This document shows positions 1-9,854 of a DNA stretch of 40,802 nt, piece after piece. Position 1 is the first letter of the stretch. Each line of letters opens with the position of its first letter. Source of the stretch: an uncultured Bacilli bacterium (lineage in GTDB: Bacteria > Bacillota_I > Bacilli_A > RF39 > UBA660); the NCBI GenBank assembly GCA_947627375.1, contig CANQVR010000003.1, positions 1-40,802 on the forward strand, in the 5' to 3' direction. A model generated the notes under the pieces. It made no database searches. It had not been told where the DNA came from and worked only from the letters and a program-made list of their open reading frames with translations. A program made the translations under genes and the position numbers.

Positions 1-163
1 ACATAATATATATTATACTATAATTAGACTTATTTCCGTTAATTTATTTAAAACGAACTTCCAAATAAAAATTCGGATAAATATACTTTTTTCGTTTAAA
101 ACCATTTTCAATTATTCTATTTTTTGATACAATATTATAAGTAGAAAAAGAAAGGTGATAAAT

Positions 164-949
164 ATGGGAAAGGTAATATCTTTAGTAAATCAAAAAGGTG
201 GAGTGGGAAAGACTACAACTAGTATAAACCTTTCTGCATCTTTAGCTTTATTAGGAAAAAAAGTATTGTTAATAGATTTAGATCCTCAAGGAAATACAAC
301 GACTGGTGTTGGAATTAATAAAGGTGATATTGATAAAAGTATTTATGATGTATTAATTTCTAAATGTTCAATTAATGAATCTATTATTAAAACTAAATAT
401 AAAAATTTATTTGTGATACCTGCTACAATTAATTTGGCAGGACTTGATTTAGAATTGATCGAAAAGAGTAGAACTTCTAAGGATTTTTCAAAAGGTAATC
501 AATTAAAAAAACATTTAGATACAATTAGAGAATCTTTTGATTTTATAATTCTAGATTGTCCACCTTCACTTGGATTAATTACAACTAATGCTTTAAGTGC
601 TTCTAATTCTGTAATAATACCTGTACAATGTGAATTCTTCGCATTAGAAGGAATAATGCAACTTTTAAATACTATTATGATGGCTCAAAAAAGTTTGAAT
701 CCAAATTTAGATATAGAAGGAGTTTTATTAACTATGTTAGATTCTAGAACTAATTTAGGTTTTGAAGTTGTAGATGATATTAGAAAATTCTTTAAGGAAA
801 GAGTTTATAATACTATAATTCCTAGACTTATAAGACTTACAGAAGCACCTTCGCATGGAGAACCAATTATTGCTTATGATCCAAAAAGTAGAGGTAGTGA
901 AGCTTATATAAATTTGGCTAAGGAAGTGATAGAAAGAAATGGAAACTAA
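164..949 (+). CDS. parA: ParA/Soj chromosome partitioning ATPase
   Basis: Deviant Walker A KGGVGKTTTSINL and LIDLDPQGN; followed by parB. Start placed at ATG 164 after the aaaggtgat Shine-Dalgarno (SD), not GTG 155. Confidence 0.96.
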   Translation: MGKVISLVNQKGGVGKTTTSINLSASLALLGKKVLLIDLDPQGNTTTGVGINKGDIDKSIYDVLISKCSINESIIKTKYKNLFVIPATINLAGLDLELIEKSRTSKDFSKGNQLKKHLDTIRESFDFIILDCPPSLGLITTNALSASNSVIIPVQCEFFALEGIMQLLNTIMMAQKSLNPNLDIEGVLLTMLDSRTNLGFEVVDDIRKFFKERVYNTIIPRLIRLTEAPSHGEPIIAYDPKSRGSEAYINLAKEVIERNGN

Positions 950-1826
950 TAGGAGAAAAGCGCTAGGGCGTGGTTTAGAAGAATTATTTAATAATGAACC
1001 AATGGATTATAATAAAGTAGAAGAAAAGATTATTACTGAAACGCCAAAAGATGCAATTCAAAAGATTTCTATATCTGATTTACGTAGTAATCCATATCAG
1101 CCTAGGCAAAAATTTGAAGAGAATGCTTTACGAGAATTATCTGAATCTATCAAGGAACATGGTGTTTTTCAACCGATAATTGTGAAAAAAAGTATAAAAG
1201 GTTATGAAATAATAGCTGGTGAGAGAAGAGTTAAAGCATCTACTATGGCAGGTCTTAAAGAAATTCCTGCAATAATTAGAGATTTTACGGATGATGAAAT
1301 GATGGAAATAGCTCTACTTGAGAATTTACAAAGAGAAAATTTAACAGCTTTAGAAGAGGCAACAGCTTATAAAAAAATGTTAGATCATTTAAAAATAACG
1401 CAAGAAGCTTTAGCAAAACGTCTTGGTAAAAGTAGAAGTCATATTACAAATATGCTTGGTATTTTACATTTACCATCATCAGTTAAAAATTTGATAACTG
1501 ATAAAAAAATTAGTATGGGACATGCTAGAGTTCTTAGTAAATTAGAAGATGAAAATCAAATCAAATCTCTAGCAGATAAAATTGTTAGTGAAGGATTAAG
1601 TGTTAGACAACTAGAAGAAAAAACAAAAGAAACTACAAAATTTGTAAGAAAAAATAAAGTAAATAATACCAAAAATATTCAATCTTCAGAATATAAATAT
1701 TTAGAAGAAGTTTTATGTGAAAAATTTGGTACTAAAGTAAAAATAAAGAATAATCGTTTAGAAATTCAATTTGTAAATAAAAATGATTTTAATAGAATAT
1801 TAGAAATAATGAATTTGAATAATTAA
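939..1826 (+). CDS. parB: ParB/Spo0J partition protein
   Basis: NPYQPRQKFEE, GERRVKAS, ENLQRENL and HTH region; overlaps the parA 3' end. Confidence 0.96.
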   Translation: METNRRKALGRGLEELFNNEPMDYNKVEEKIITETPKDAIQKISISDLRSNPYQPRQKFEENALRELSESIKEHGVFQPIIVKKSIKGYEIIAGERRVKASTMAGLKEIPAIIRDFTDDEMMEIALLENLQRENLTALEEATAYKKMLDHLKITQEALAKRLGKSRSHITNMLGILHLPSSVKNLITDKKISMGHARVLSKLEDENQIKSLADKIVSEGLSVRQLEEKTKETTKFVRKNKVNNTKNIQSSEYKYLEEVLCEKFGTKVKIKNNRLEIQFVNKNDFNRILEIMNLNN

Positions 1827-1842
1827 AAAAGAGGGTGGTCTA

Positions 1843-2658
1843 ATGGCGATATTTGGCATTGATTTATGGTTAATTGTAAGTAAGATTTTAAAGTGTGTTA
1901 TAAGTATTTCAATAGGGATAATAATATATAAATTCATTAAAAAAACGATAATTAAGTTAACTACTAAAAGTAAGACAAGATCTAAATATAAGCAAAAGAG
2001 ATTACAAACCATACAATCTTTACTTAAAAATTTAACTAAATATATTATATATATCTTTGTATTTTTATATATTTTATCAATCTTTGGAGTAAATGTAAGT
2101 GGAATAGTGGCAGGACTTGGTGTTTCTGCAGCTTTGATTGGACTTGCATTTCAAGATACAGCTAAAGATATAATAGCTGGTGTTTCGATGATAACTGATG
2201 ATGAATTTGAGATAGGAGATACAGTAAAAATCGATGGTTTTATGGGAGAAGTTGTTTTTATTGGTCTTCGTTCTACTAAGATAAGAGATTATAAAGGTGC
2301 TACTATGATTATTGCAAATCATTCTATTAACAAAGTTATAAATTATAATCTTCATGATTCTCTAGCTGTTGTAGATGTATCGGTAGCTTATGAAAGTGAT
2401 TTAAATGAAGTGGAGAAAGTTTTAAATAATTTAGCTAAAAAATTAGAGAAAAAATTAGATTATTTAAAAGGTGATATCGAAATTTTAGGTATTGACAATT
2501 TAGATGATTCTGCAATAGTATATAGAGTGACTGCTTTAGTGGAACCAATGAAGCATATTATTACTCAAAGAACTTTGAGAAAAGAAATTGCTGAGGCATT
2601 TAAAAAGTCATCAGTAAAAATACCATATAAACAAATAGAGGTACATAATGCAAAATGA
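1843..2658 (+). CDS. MscS-family small-conductance mechanosensitive channel
   Basis: TM helices followed by GLGVSAALIGLAFQDTAKDIIAGVSMITDDEFEIGDTV, typical MscS pore/beta domain. Confidence 0.92.
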   Translation: MAIFGIDLWLIVSKILKCVISISIGIIIYKFIKKTIIKLTTKSKTRSKYKQKRLQTIQSLLKNLTKYIIYIFVFLYILSIFGVNVSGIVAGLGVSAALIGLAFQDTAKDIIAGVSMITDDEFEIGDTVKIDGFMGEVVFIGLRSTKIRDYKGATMIIANHSINKVINYNLHDSLAVVDVSVAYESDLNEVEKVLNNLAKKLEKKLDYLKGDIEILGIDNLDDSAIVYRVTALVEPMKHIITQRTLRKEIAEAFKKSSVKIPYKQIEVHNAK

Positions 2659-2836
2659 TTTTAATTATAAGTTAGGAAGTAAAGTAGTAATGAAAAAACA
2701 ACATCCTTGTGGTAATAATGAATTTGAGATTACTAGGTTAGGAGCAGATATTAAGATAAAATGTCTTAATTGTGGAAGATCTATTTTACTACCAAGAATA
2801 GAATTTAATAAAAAAGTGAAAAAAGTAATCTCTTAG
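2648..2836 (+). CDS. DUF951 family small zinc-ribbon-like protein
   Basis: LGSKVVMKKQHPCGNNEFEITRLGADIKIKCLNCGRSILLPR; conserved position next to mscS/ychF. Confidence 0.88.
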   Translation: MQNDFNYKLGSKVVMKKQHPCGNNEFEITRLGADIKIKCLNCGRSILLPRIEFNKKVKKVIS

Positions 2837-2849
2837 GAGTGATTTAAAT

Positions 2850-4448
2850 ATGAGAAAAGAAAAAAGAAAACTAAAACTGAAAAAGTTTTATTTTCATCCA
2901 ATTACTATGTTTTTAGTTTGTAGTGTTGTAGTAGTATTGTTAAGTGCAGTTCTTGAAAAGTTACAAGTTCAAAGTACTTATCAATTAGTAAGTGACAGCG
3001 TTAATGATTTAGAAACGACAGTAGTTGCGGTTGAAAATCTTTTGAACTTTGATGGTATGAAATATATAATTAGTAATTCTACTAAAAACTTTATGAGTTT
3101 TGCTCCATTGGCATCTTTACTTATTTCTTTAATTGGAATAAGTGTTGCTGAGGCAACTGGTTTTTTAGAAGCTTTTAGTAAAAAATATTTAAGAAAATTA
3201 ACTAAACCAAAACTTACATTTATTATTCTTTTTATAGGAATAATCTCTTCATTAATTAATGATGTTGGATATGCTATATTAATTCCATTATCAGCTATGA
3301 TATATAAAATTTTAAAGAGAAATCCATCCCTCGGAATTATTACGGCTTTTTGTGGAGTAGCCTTTGGGTATGGGGTATCGGTTTTTATTGGATCGATGGA
3401 GGTTTCTTTAATTCCTTATACTACTAGTGCAGCTCATTTAGTCGATGAAGCAGTTCATGTTAGTTTAAGTTCTAATTTATTTATAATAATAGTAAGTGTA
3501 TTTTTGTTGACTATTTTTGGTACTTTTGTAATAGAAAAACTTATCGCACCAAAACTTAGTGCATATAAAGAAGAAAAGAATTTTAGTAGGACACAAGAAA
3601 TTGATATAATCGATATAGAAGAATTTGAACAACAAAAAATTGAAAAAGAAAAAAATCAAAAACGTGGTTTAAGATATTCTCTTTTTGCCGGTATTATTGT
3701 TATTTCAATATTTATTTATATGTTAATACCTAATTTACCTTGGTCAGGATTACTTCTTGATATGAAACAAAAAACTTATTTAAATCAAATATTTGGTGAT
3801 AGTGCTTATTTCCAAGATGGATTTACTTATATGATTAGTTTATTGTTTTTAGTTGTTGGACTTGCATACGGAATAGGAGCAAATTCTGTAAAAAATGATA
3901 AAGATATTATTGAAAAAGCTACTACTAATTTTGAAAAAATAGGTAGTATAATCTTACTTATGTTTGTAGCGTCTCAATTTTTATCTATATTTAAGAAAAC
4001 TGAAATAGGAACAGTTATTGCCGGTAATTTAGCAAATTTAATAGAATCACTTAAGTTTACAGGTATACCACTGATTATAATTGTTATTGTTGCTATTGCG
4101 GTATCTAATTTGTTTTTAACATCACCATCTATAAAATGGCAAATATTTTCTCCAGTAGTGGTACCACTTTTAATGGAATCTAATATTTCACCACAATTTG
4201 CTCAATTTATAATGAGAGCATCTGATTCTATGACAAATGGTATAACACCATTACTGGCGGCATTTACAATTTATTTAGGATATTTAAATATTTATAATAA
4301 AGATAAATCCAAACCGATAGTTATTACAAAAGCTATAAAGATGATAATGCCTTACTTTGTAGTTAGTGTTGGAGTATGGTTATTAATTATATTTGGATGG
4401 TATTTATTGGGTCTTCCAATTGGACCTAATGTTTATCCAACAATTTAA
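2850..4448 (+). CDS. AbgT-family transporter
   Basis: Multi-TM protein; SFAPLASLLISLIGISVAEATGFLEAF and INDVGYAILIPLSAMIYKILKRNPSLGIITAFCGV resemble the AbgT family. Confidence 0.72.
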   Translation: MRKEKRKLKLKKFYFHPITMFLVCSVVVVLLSAVLEKLQVQSTYQLVSDSVNDLETTVVAVENLLNFDGMKYIISNSTKNFMSFAPLASLLISLIGISVAEATGFLEAFSKKYLRKLTKPKLTFIILFIGIISSLINDVGYAILIPLSAMIYKILKRNPSLGIITAFCGVAFGYGVSVFIGSMEVSLIPYTTSAAHLVDEAVHVSLSSNLFIIIVSVFLLTIFGTFVIEKLIAPKLSAYKEEKNFSRTQEIDIIDIEEFEQQKIEKEKNQKRGLRYSLFAGIIVISIFIYMLIPNLPWSGLLLDMKQKTYLNQIFGDSAYFQDGFTYMISLLFLVVGLAYGIGANSVKNDKDIIEKATTNFEKIGSIILLMFVASQFLSIFKKTEIGTVIAGNLANLIESLKFTGIPLIIIVIVAIAVSNLFLTSPSIKWQIFSPVVVPLLMESNISPQFAQFIMRASDSMTNGITPLLAAFTIYLGYLNIYNKDKSKPIVITKAIKMIMPYFVVSVGVWLLIIFGWYLLGLPIGPNVYPTI

Positions 4449-4469
4449 AAGTGTTGAAATACACTTTTT
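4447..4469 (+). terminator. Intrinsic terminator after the AbgT-family gene
   Basis: AAAAGTGT-tgaaat-ACACTTTT plus T. Confidence 0.75.
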
Positions 4470-4504
4470 CTATTGGTATAATATAAAAAGAAATGAGGGA
4501 TATT

Positions 4505-5605
4505 ATGAGTTTATGCACTGGAATTGTTGGACTTCCAAATGTCGGAAAGTCAACGTTATTTAATGCTATTACGAAACAAAAGATTTTAGCTGAAAATTAC
4601 CCTTTTGCAACAATCGATCCTAATGTAGGTGTGGTGGTAGTACCTGATGAGAGGATAGAAAAATTAAATCAGATGTATCAACCTAAGAGAAAAATACCTA
4701 CAACTTATGAATTTACGGATATAGCTGGTCTTGTAAAAGGAGCTTCAACTGGAGAAGGACTTGGTAATAAATTTTTATCTCATATTAGAGAGGTAGATGC
4801 TATTGTCGAGGTAGTTCGTTGTTTTAATGATGGTAATATTATTCATGTAGATGGAGAAATAGATCCAATTAGAGATATTGAAACAATTAATTTAGAACTT
4901 GCTATTGCCGATTTAGAAATTGTTCAAAACAGGTTGGAAAAAGTCTCTAAAAAAGCTAGGACAACTAAACAAAAAGAGGAACTTTTAGAACTTGAAGCAC
5001 TTGATAAAGCTTGTGCAACTTTAAAGGAAAATAAACCGCTTCGTTTAGTTGATTTTAGTGAAGAAGAAAAACTAGCTTTAAAATCATATAATTTTTTAAC
5101 TTTGAAGCCTATGATATATCTTGCTAATATAGCAGAAGATATGGTAGGTCAAAAAGATAATGTATATGTTCAAAAGGTAAAAGAATACGCTGAGAAGGAA
5201 GAAGCTAAAGTTGTTACAGTTTGTGCTAAATTAGAGGAAGATTTGTCTGAATTAGAAGATGTAGAAAGAAAAGAATTGTTAGAAGGACTTGATTTAAAAA
5301 CTTCAGGTCTTGATGATTTGATTCAAGCTACATATGATTTACTTGGTTTAGAAACTTATTTTACAGTAGGAAAAGATGAAGTTAGAGCGTGGACTTTTAG
5401 AAAGGGAATGAATGCTAAAAAGTGTGCAGGTATTATTCATACTGATTTTGAAAAAGGTTTTATTCGTGCAGAAGTTATGTCTTATGATGATTTGATTGAT
5501 TGTGGGAGTGAATTGGCAGTAAGAGAAGCTGGTAAAATGAGACTTGAAGGAAAAGATTATTTAATGCAAGATGGTGATATTTGTCATTTTAGATTTAATG
5601 TTTAA
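4505..5605 (+). CDS. ychF: Redox-regulated ATPase YchF (OLA1 family)
   Basis: GIVGLPNVGKSTLFNAIT, NYPFATIDPNVGVV, DIAGLVKGAS, TGS-like C-terminus. Start placed at ATG 4505. Confidence 0.96.
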   Translation: MSLCTGIVGLPNVGKSTLFNAITKQKILAENYPFATIDPNVGVVVVPDERIEKLNQMYQPKRKIPTTYEFTDIAGLVKGASTGEGLGNKFLSHIREVDAIVEVVRCFNDGNIIHVDGEIDPIRDIETINLELAIADLEIVQNRLEKVSKKARTTKQKEELLELEALDKACATLKENKPLRLVDFSEEEKLALKSYNFLTLKPMIYLANIAEDMVGQKDNVYVQKVKEYAEKEEAKVVTVCAKLEEDLSELEDVERKELLEGLDLKTSGLDDLIQATYDLLGLETYFTVGKDEVRAWTFRKGMNAKKCAGIIHTDFEKGFIRAEVMSYDDLIDCGSELAVREAGKMRLEGKDYLMQDGDICHFRFNV

Positions 5606-5621
5606 ATAAAATATTATAAAT

Positions 5622-5670
5622 ACTAAGTAATTTTATTTACATATGTAATTAATATATTTACTTAGTTTTT
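5622..5670 (+). terminator. Intrinsic terminator after ychF
   Basis: ACTAAGTAA (5622-5630) and TTACTTAGT (5658-5666) followed by a T tract. Confidence 0.7.
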
Positions 5671-5821
5671 TACATTTTTATATTTGTTTAATTCCTTAAT
5701 GTGTTTTTTAAATACAAAAAAAATAATTAATATTTGTAATTGCTTGACATATTATTATTTGTTTTAAATATAAAAATAAATTTAATAAAGATTTTTCCTA
5801 AAAGAAGATTAGATTAATATC

Positions 5822-5850
5822 TTGATAGTTAAAGAAAAATTTGTTATAAT
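5822..5850 (+). promoter_or_regulatory. Sigma-A promoter for the rpsF operon
   Basis: TTGATA (5822-5827), 17-bp spacer, TATAAT (5845-5850). Confidence 0.82.
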
Positions 5851-5856
5851 ACATAC

Positions 5857-5907
5857 GAGTATTTTTAATACTCCTTGCCTATATTAGGCCTTATGTCCAA
5901 AAGGAGG
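5857..5907 (+). promoter_or_regulatory. Structured rpsF leader, possible S6:S18-type autoregulatory element
   Basis: GAGTATT/AATACTC hairpin, GCCTA/TAGGC hairpin, and CTCCTT (5871-5876) complementary to SD AAGGAG (5901-5906). Confidence 0.65.
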
Positions 5908-5914
5908 TGTACAA

Positions 5915-6202
5915 ATGAGAAAATATGAATTAATGTTTATCGTTAAAACTGATATTGAAGAAAGCGCAGTTAATAGTGTTGTTGATTCATTAAAGAAAGT
6001 ACTTAAATCTCATAAAGCTAAAATACTAGAGGAAAAAGCTTTAGGTCAAAAAGAATTAGCTTATGAAATTAAAAAACATAAAATAGGTTATTACTTTCTA
6101 TTAACAGTTGAAGCTGATAGTGCAGCAATCGATGAATTTGAAAGAGTAATATTAATTAATGAAAACGTTCTACGTCATATTGTTGTTAGAGTAGAAGATT
6201 AA
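5915..6202 (+). CDS. rpsF: 30S ribosomal protein S6
   Basis: MRKYELMFIVKTDIEE; followed by ssb and rpsR. Confidence 0.97.
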   Translation: MRKYELMFIVKTDIEESAVNSVVDSLKKVLKSHKAKILEEKALGQKELAYEIKKHKIGYYFLLTVEADSAAIDEFERVILINENVLRHIVVRVED

Positions 6203-6213
6203 GAGAGGTTATT

Positions 6214-6705
6214 ATGAATAAGGTATTTTTAATTGGAAGACTTACTAGAGATCCAGAACTTAGATATACATCTAGTAATATTGCTGTTGCTACTTTTTTT
6301 CTTGCAGTAAATAGAACTTTTACTAACAGTTCAGGAGAAAGAGAAGCAGATTTTATTAACATTGTTGTTTGGAGAAAACAAGCAGAAAATGTAAAAAATT
6401 ATTTATCACAAGGAAGTCAAGTAGCTATTGATGGACGTATTCAAAGTAGAAGTTATGAAACTGAGGAAGGAAAAAGACGTTATATTACTGAGGTAGTAGC
6501 TGATAATGTAGAATTTATTAGTTCTAAAAGAGATAATAATGATAATAAACCTTCACAGAATAATACTAAATCTGTTTCATCAAAAGAAGAAGTTACTCCA
6601 TATGATTTTCCTGATGAACAAGCTAAAACTACTGATGTAGATAATAATCCTTTTGCAGATTTTGGTGCAAATGTAGAAATTAGTGATGATGAATTACCAT
6701 TTTAA
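6214..6705 (+). CDS. ssb: Single-stranded DNA-binding protein
   Basis: MNKVFLIGRLTRDPELRYTSSNIAVATFFLAVNR; acidic DDELPF tip. Confidence 0.97.
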   Translation: MNKVFLIGRLTRDPELRYTSSNIAVATFFLAVNRTFTNSSGEREADFINIVVWRKQAENVKNYLSQGSQVAIDGRIQSRSYETEEGKRRYITEVVADNVEFISSKRDNNDNKPSQNNTKSVSSKEEVTPYDFPDEQAKTTDVDNNPFADFGANVEISDDELPF

Positions 6706-6744
6706 AATAACGTAGAGTGTATTTTTAGAAAAAGGAGGAGAATT

Positions 6745-6960
6745 ATGGCAGATTTTTATCGTAAAAAGAAAAAAGTATGTAGAATGTGTACAGGAGCAAC
6801 TGTTGATTATAAAGATATAGATACTTTAAAAAGATATATTAATGAGAAAGGTAAAATTTTACCTAGACGTGTTACTGGAAATTGCGCTCGTCATCAAAGA
6901 GTTATTGCAACACAAATCAAAAGAGCTCGTGCAATTGGTTTACTTCCATATACAAAATAA
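6745..6960 (+). CDS. rpsR: 30S ribosomal protein S18
   Basis: [35 protein letters not shown]. Confidence 0.97.
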   Translation: MADFYRKKKKVCRMCTGATVDYKDIDTLKRYINEKGKILPRRVTGNCARHQRVIATQIKRARAIGLLPYTK

Positions 6961-6965
6961 GATTT

Positions 6966-6990
6966 TAAGAGTGATTTATTCATTCTTTTT
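6966..6990 (+). terminator. Intrinsic terminator after rpsR
   Basis: AAGAGTGA-ttta-TTCATTCTT-type stem followed by TTTTTC. Confidence 0.6.
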
Positions 6991-7060
6991 CTTTTGTATT
7001 TTATTAGACATTAGTTATATTTTATTATATAATAAAGAAGAGATGGAAGGGATGGCAATA

Positions 7061-8050
7061 ATGGTTATTTTAGAAAATAGTAAAGAAATAATAAAAGAAA
7101 TTAAAAAGTCCAAAAAGATATTTATTATGGGACATAAAGATTTAGATCTAGATGCTTTAGGTAGTTCAATTGGAATGGCACTTATTGCGAAACATTATAA
7201 TAAGGAATGTTTTATTATAATAGATGATAAAAACCATGAAATGGGTGTTAGTAAAATTTTAGAGGAACAAGAAGGATGCTTTAATATTATTAAAAGTAAT
7301 GAAGTAGATAATAATTTATATTCTCATCATAAAAAAAATTTACTTATAGTTTTAGATACTAGTAAAAGTGATTTAGTTCAAAGTTCTGATGTATTAGGAA
7401 AAATAACGAGAAAAATTATAATTGATCATCATGAATATGATGATAAATCTATTAAAGATGGTTTGCTTGTTATCGATAATAATGTTTCTTCTACTTGTGA
7501 GATGCTTACTACTTTAGTAGAAAAATTAAAGATAGATTTAGAATCATATTATGCGACATTGCTTCTTTCAGGAATTGTACTTGATACTAATAATTTTACA
7601 TTAAAAACAAATGCTGAAACTTATTATACTGCTTATTATTTAGCGTGTCTTGGTGCTAGTACTAAGAAAGTACAATATTTGTTGAAACAAGATTTGAAAG
7701 AATATATTGAACGTCAAAAATTATTTACTGATATTACTATTATTGATAAAATAGCAGTTTCAAAAGGTACTAGTTATGCTAAGTATCGAAGAGAAGATTT
7801 AGCAAAAGTTGCAGATATTTTATTATTCTTTAATGGAGTAGAAGCATCATTTGTTATTGGTAAACTTGGTGATAAAGTTGTTGGCGTAAGCGCTAGAAGT
7901 ATGGGTAATTATGATATTAATAATATTTTAAAAGAATTTAATGGTGGAGGAGACCAATATAACGGAGCAGCTCGTATCGAAGATGATACTGTTAGTAAAA
8001 TCAATCAAAAATTAGTTAAATTATTAAAAGAAAAAAATCAGGAGGGTTAA
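7061..8050 (+). CDS. DHH/DHHA1 phosphoesterase, GdpP catalytic-domain-like, without sensory domains
   Basis: GHKDLDLDALGSSIGMALIA, IIIDHHEYDD, STCEMLTTLVEKL; located between rpsR and rplI, where gdpP lies in Bacillus. The track ORF start at 6842 overlaps rpsR and is unlikely. Confidence 0.88.
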   Translation: MVILENSKEIIKEIKKSKKIFIMGHKDLDLDALGSSIGMALIAKHYNKECFIIIDDKNHEMGVSKILEEQEGCFNIIKSNEVDNNLYSHHKKNLLIVLDTSKSDLVQSSDVLGKITRKIIIDHHEYDDKSIKDGLLVIDNNVSSTCEMLTTLVEKLKIDLESYYATLLLSGIVLDTNNFTLKTNAETYYTAYYLACLGASTKKVQYLLKQDLKEYIERQKLFTDITIIDKIAVSKGTSYAKYRREDLAKVADILLFFNGVEASFVIGKLGDKVVGVSARSMGNYDINNILKEFNGGGDQYNGAARIEDDTVSKINQKLVKLLKEKNQEG

Positions 8051-8051
8051 A

Positions 8052-8492
8052 ATGCAAGTTATTTTAATAAAAGATGTAAGAAAACTTGGTAAAAAAGGTG
8101 AAATTAAGACTGTTAAGGATGGTTATGGTCAAAATTATTTAATAAAAAATGGTTTGGCTAAACCAGCTAATCAGAAGAATCTAGCTGAGTTGGAACATCA
8201 AAAGAAAAAAGAGAAAAAGTTAGATGCTGAAAACAAAGAGAAAGCTTTAGAAATTGCTAAAAAACTAGAAAAAACTAAATTTAAATTTGTTGTTAAAACT
8301 GGAGCAAATGATAAAATGTTTGGAAGTGTTTCAGTAAAGCAAATAAAAGAAAAATTAGAAGAAAAAGGTTTTTCAATTGATAAAACTAAAATAGAATTAG
8401 ATCATCCTATTACTAACTTAGGATTTCATGATATTATAATTCATCTTTATCATGGAGTAGATGCAAAAATAAAAATAGAAATAACAAAGTAG
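8052..8492 (+). CDS. rplI: 50S ribosomal protein L9
   Basis: MQVILIKDVRKLGKKGEIKTVKDGYGQNYLIKNGLA. Confidence 0.97.
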   Translation: MQVILIKDVRKLGKKGEIKTVKDGYGQNYLIKNGLAKPANQKNLAELEHQKKKEKKLDAENKEKALEIAKKLEKTKFKFVVKTGANDKMFGSVSVKQIKEKLEEKGFSIDKTKIELDHPITNLGFHDIIIHLYHGVDAKIKIEITK

Positions 8493-8501
8493 GTGATATA
8501 T

Positions 8502-9854
8502 ATGCCAGGAAGAGTAATGCCTAACAATATTGAAGCAGAGCAATCAGTTTTAGGAGCATGTTTTTTAAGTAAATCGGCTTTACAAAAAACATGTGATATT
8601 TTAAATCCTGATTATTTTTATGATGATAAAAATAGTGAAATTTTCAAAGCTATGCAAGAACTAGTTGATGAAAAAACACCAATTGATTTAACTACTATTA
8701 CTGGTAAACTTAAGAAAAAAAATAAATTGAAAGAAGTAGGAGGAGTAGAATATTTAACTGAACTTTTAAATTTTGTTCCTACTGCTGCTAATATTGATTA
8801 TTATATTAAAAATGTAGAAGATGCTGCTATTACTAGAAATTTAATAGATACAGCTACTGATATTGTTACAAGCGGTTATCAAAATGAAGATGATGTTAAT
8901 ACTTTACTTGATGAATCAGAAAAGAAAATTTTAAATATAAAGAAAAGACAAACTAGTGAATTTCGTTCTATTAAAGATGTTATAAATAAAGCTCAGGCTA
9001 ATTTGGAAAAACTTGCAGATACTAAAAACGAAATTACAGGACTTGCAACAGGTTTTTATGAAATTGATAAAATAACTAGTGGTTTTCATGAAAATGAGTT
9101 TATAGTTATCGCTGCACGTCCAGCAATGGGTAAAACTGCTTTTGCTCTTAATATGGCTACTTCTATGGCTAATTCTACTGATAAAGCCATTGCTTTATTT
9201 AATTTGGAAATGGGAGCTGAACAACTTGCTAATAGAATACTTTCATCACTTGGACAAGTCGAAGGATATAAACTTCGTACTGGTAAACTTTTAAATGATG
9301 ATTGGAAAAGAGTAAATGAAGCTGTTTCTCAAATTGAAGGAACAAATATTTTTATAGATGATACACCTGGTATAACTATTGGTGAAATAAGAGCTAAATG
9401 TCGAAGACTTGCTAGTAGTGATAAAGGATTAGGTATAGTTATAATAGATTATTTACAACTTATTTCAGGTGGTAAAAATTATGGTAGTAATCGTCAACAG
9501 GAAGTATCTGATATTTCTAGGAGTTTAAAGACACTTGCAATGGAGTTACATGTTCCTATTATCGCTTTAGCGCAACTTTCTCGTGCTGTTGAGAGTCGTG
9601 AGGATAAAAGACCTCTTATGAGTGATTTACGTGAATCTGGTTCTATTGAACAAGATGCTGATATTGTTTCATTCTTATATCGTGATGATTATTATAACAA
9701 AGAAGCTAGAAGAGAAGATGATATTAGTATCAGTGAATTCATTATTGGAAAACATCGTAATGGACCTACTGCAACTATAGAATTATTATTTAAAAAGAAT
9801 ACTTCAACTTTTGTTAATATGCAAAAAGGATTTAAAAAAGAGGAGGAACAGTAG
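8502..9854 (+). CDS. dnaB: Replicative DNA helicase DnaB
   Basis: IEAEQSVLGACFLS, Walker A ARPAMGKTAFALN, IDYLQLISG. Start placed at ATG 8502. Confidence 0.96.
   Translation: MPGRVMPNNIEAEQSVLGACFLSKSALQKTCDILNPDYFYDDKNSEIFKAMQELVDEKTPIDLTTITGKLKKKNKLKEVGGVEYLTELLNFVPTAANIDYYIKNVEDAAITRNLIDTATDIVTSGYQNEDDVNTLLDESEKKILNIKKRQTSEFRSIKDVINKAQANLEKLADTKNEITGLATGFYEIDKITSGFHENEFIVIAARPAMGKTAFALNMATSMANSTDKAIALFNLEMGAEQLANRILSSLGQVEGYKLRTGKLLNDDWKRVNEAVSQIEGTNIFIDDTPGITIGEIRAKCRRLASSDKGLGIVIIDYLQLISGGKNYGSNRQQEVSDISRSLKTLAMELHVPIIALAQLSRAVESREDKRPLMSDLRESGSIEQDADIVSFLYRDDYYNKEARREDDISISEFIIGKHRNGPTATIELLFKKNTSTFVNMQKGFKKEEEQ

Noticed and set aside
1-154. Inverted AAACGAA...TTCGTTT upstream of parA and a possible parS/oriC element
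   Set aside because: Only 7 bp with a long spacer; no TGTTTCACGTGAAACA-like parS and no DnaA-box cluster seen in the window.
1800-2355. - strand ORFs at 1800-2012 and 2077-2355
   Set aside because: Antisense to a clear mscS; biased low-complexity translations typical of AT-rich shadow ORFs.
3477-3659. - strand ORF within the AbgT-family gene
   Set aside because: Phe/Tyr/Lys-rich shadow ORF, no supporting signals.
6842-7060. Upstream extension of the first DHH ORF in the ORF track
   Set aside because: It runs out of frame through rpsR and its terminator; the protein family begins near MVILENSKEIIKEIKKSKKIFIMGHKDLDLDA.
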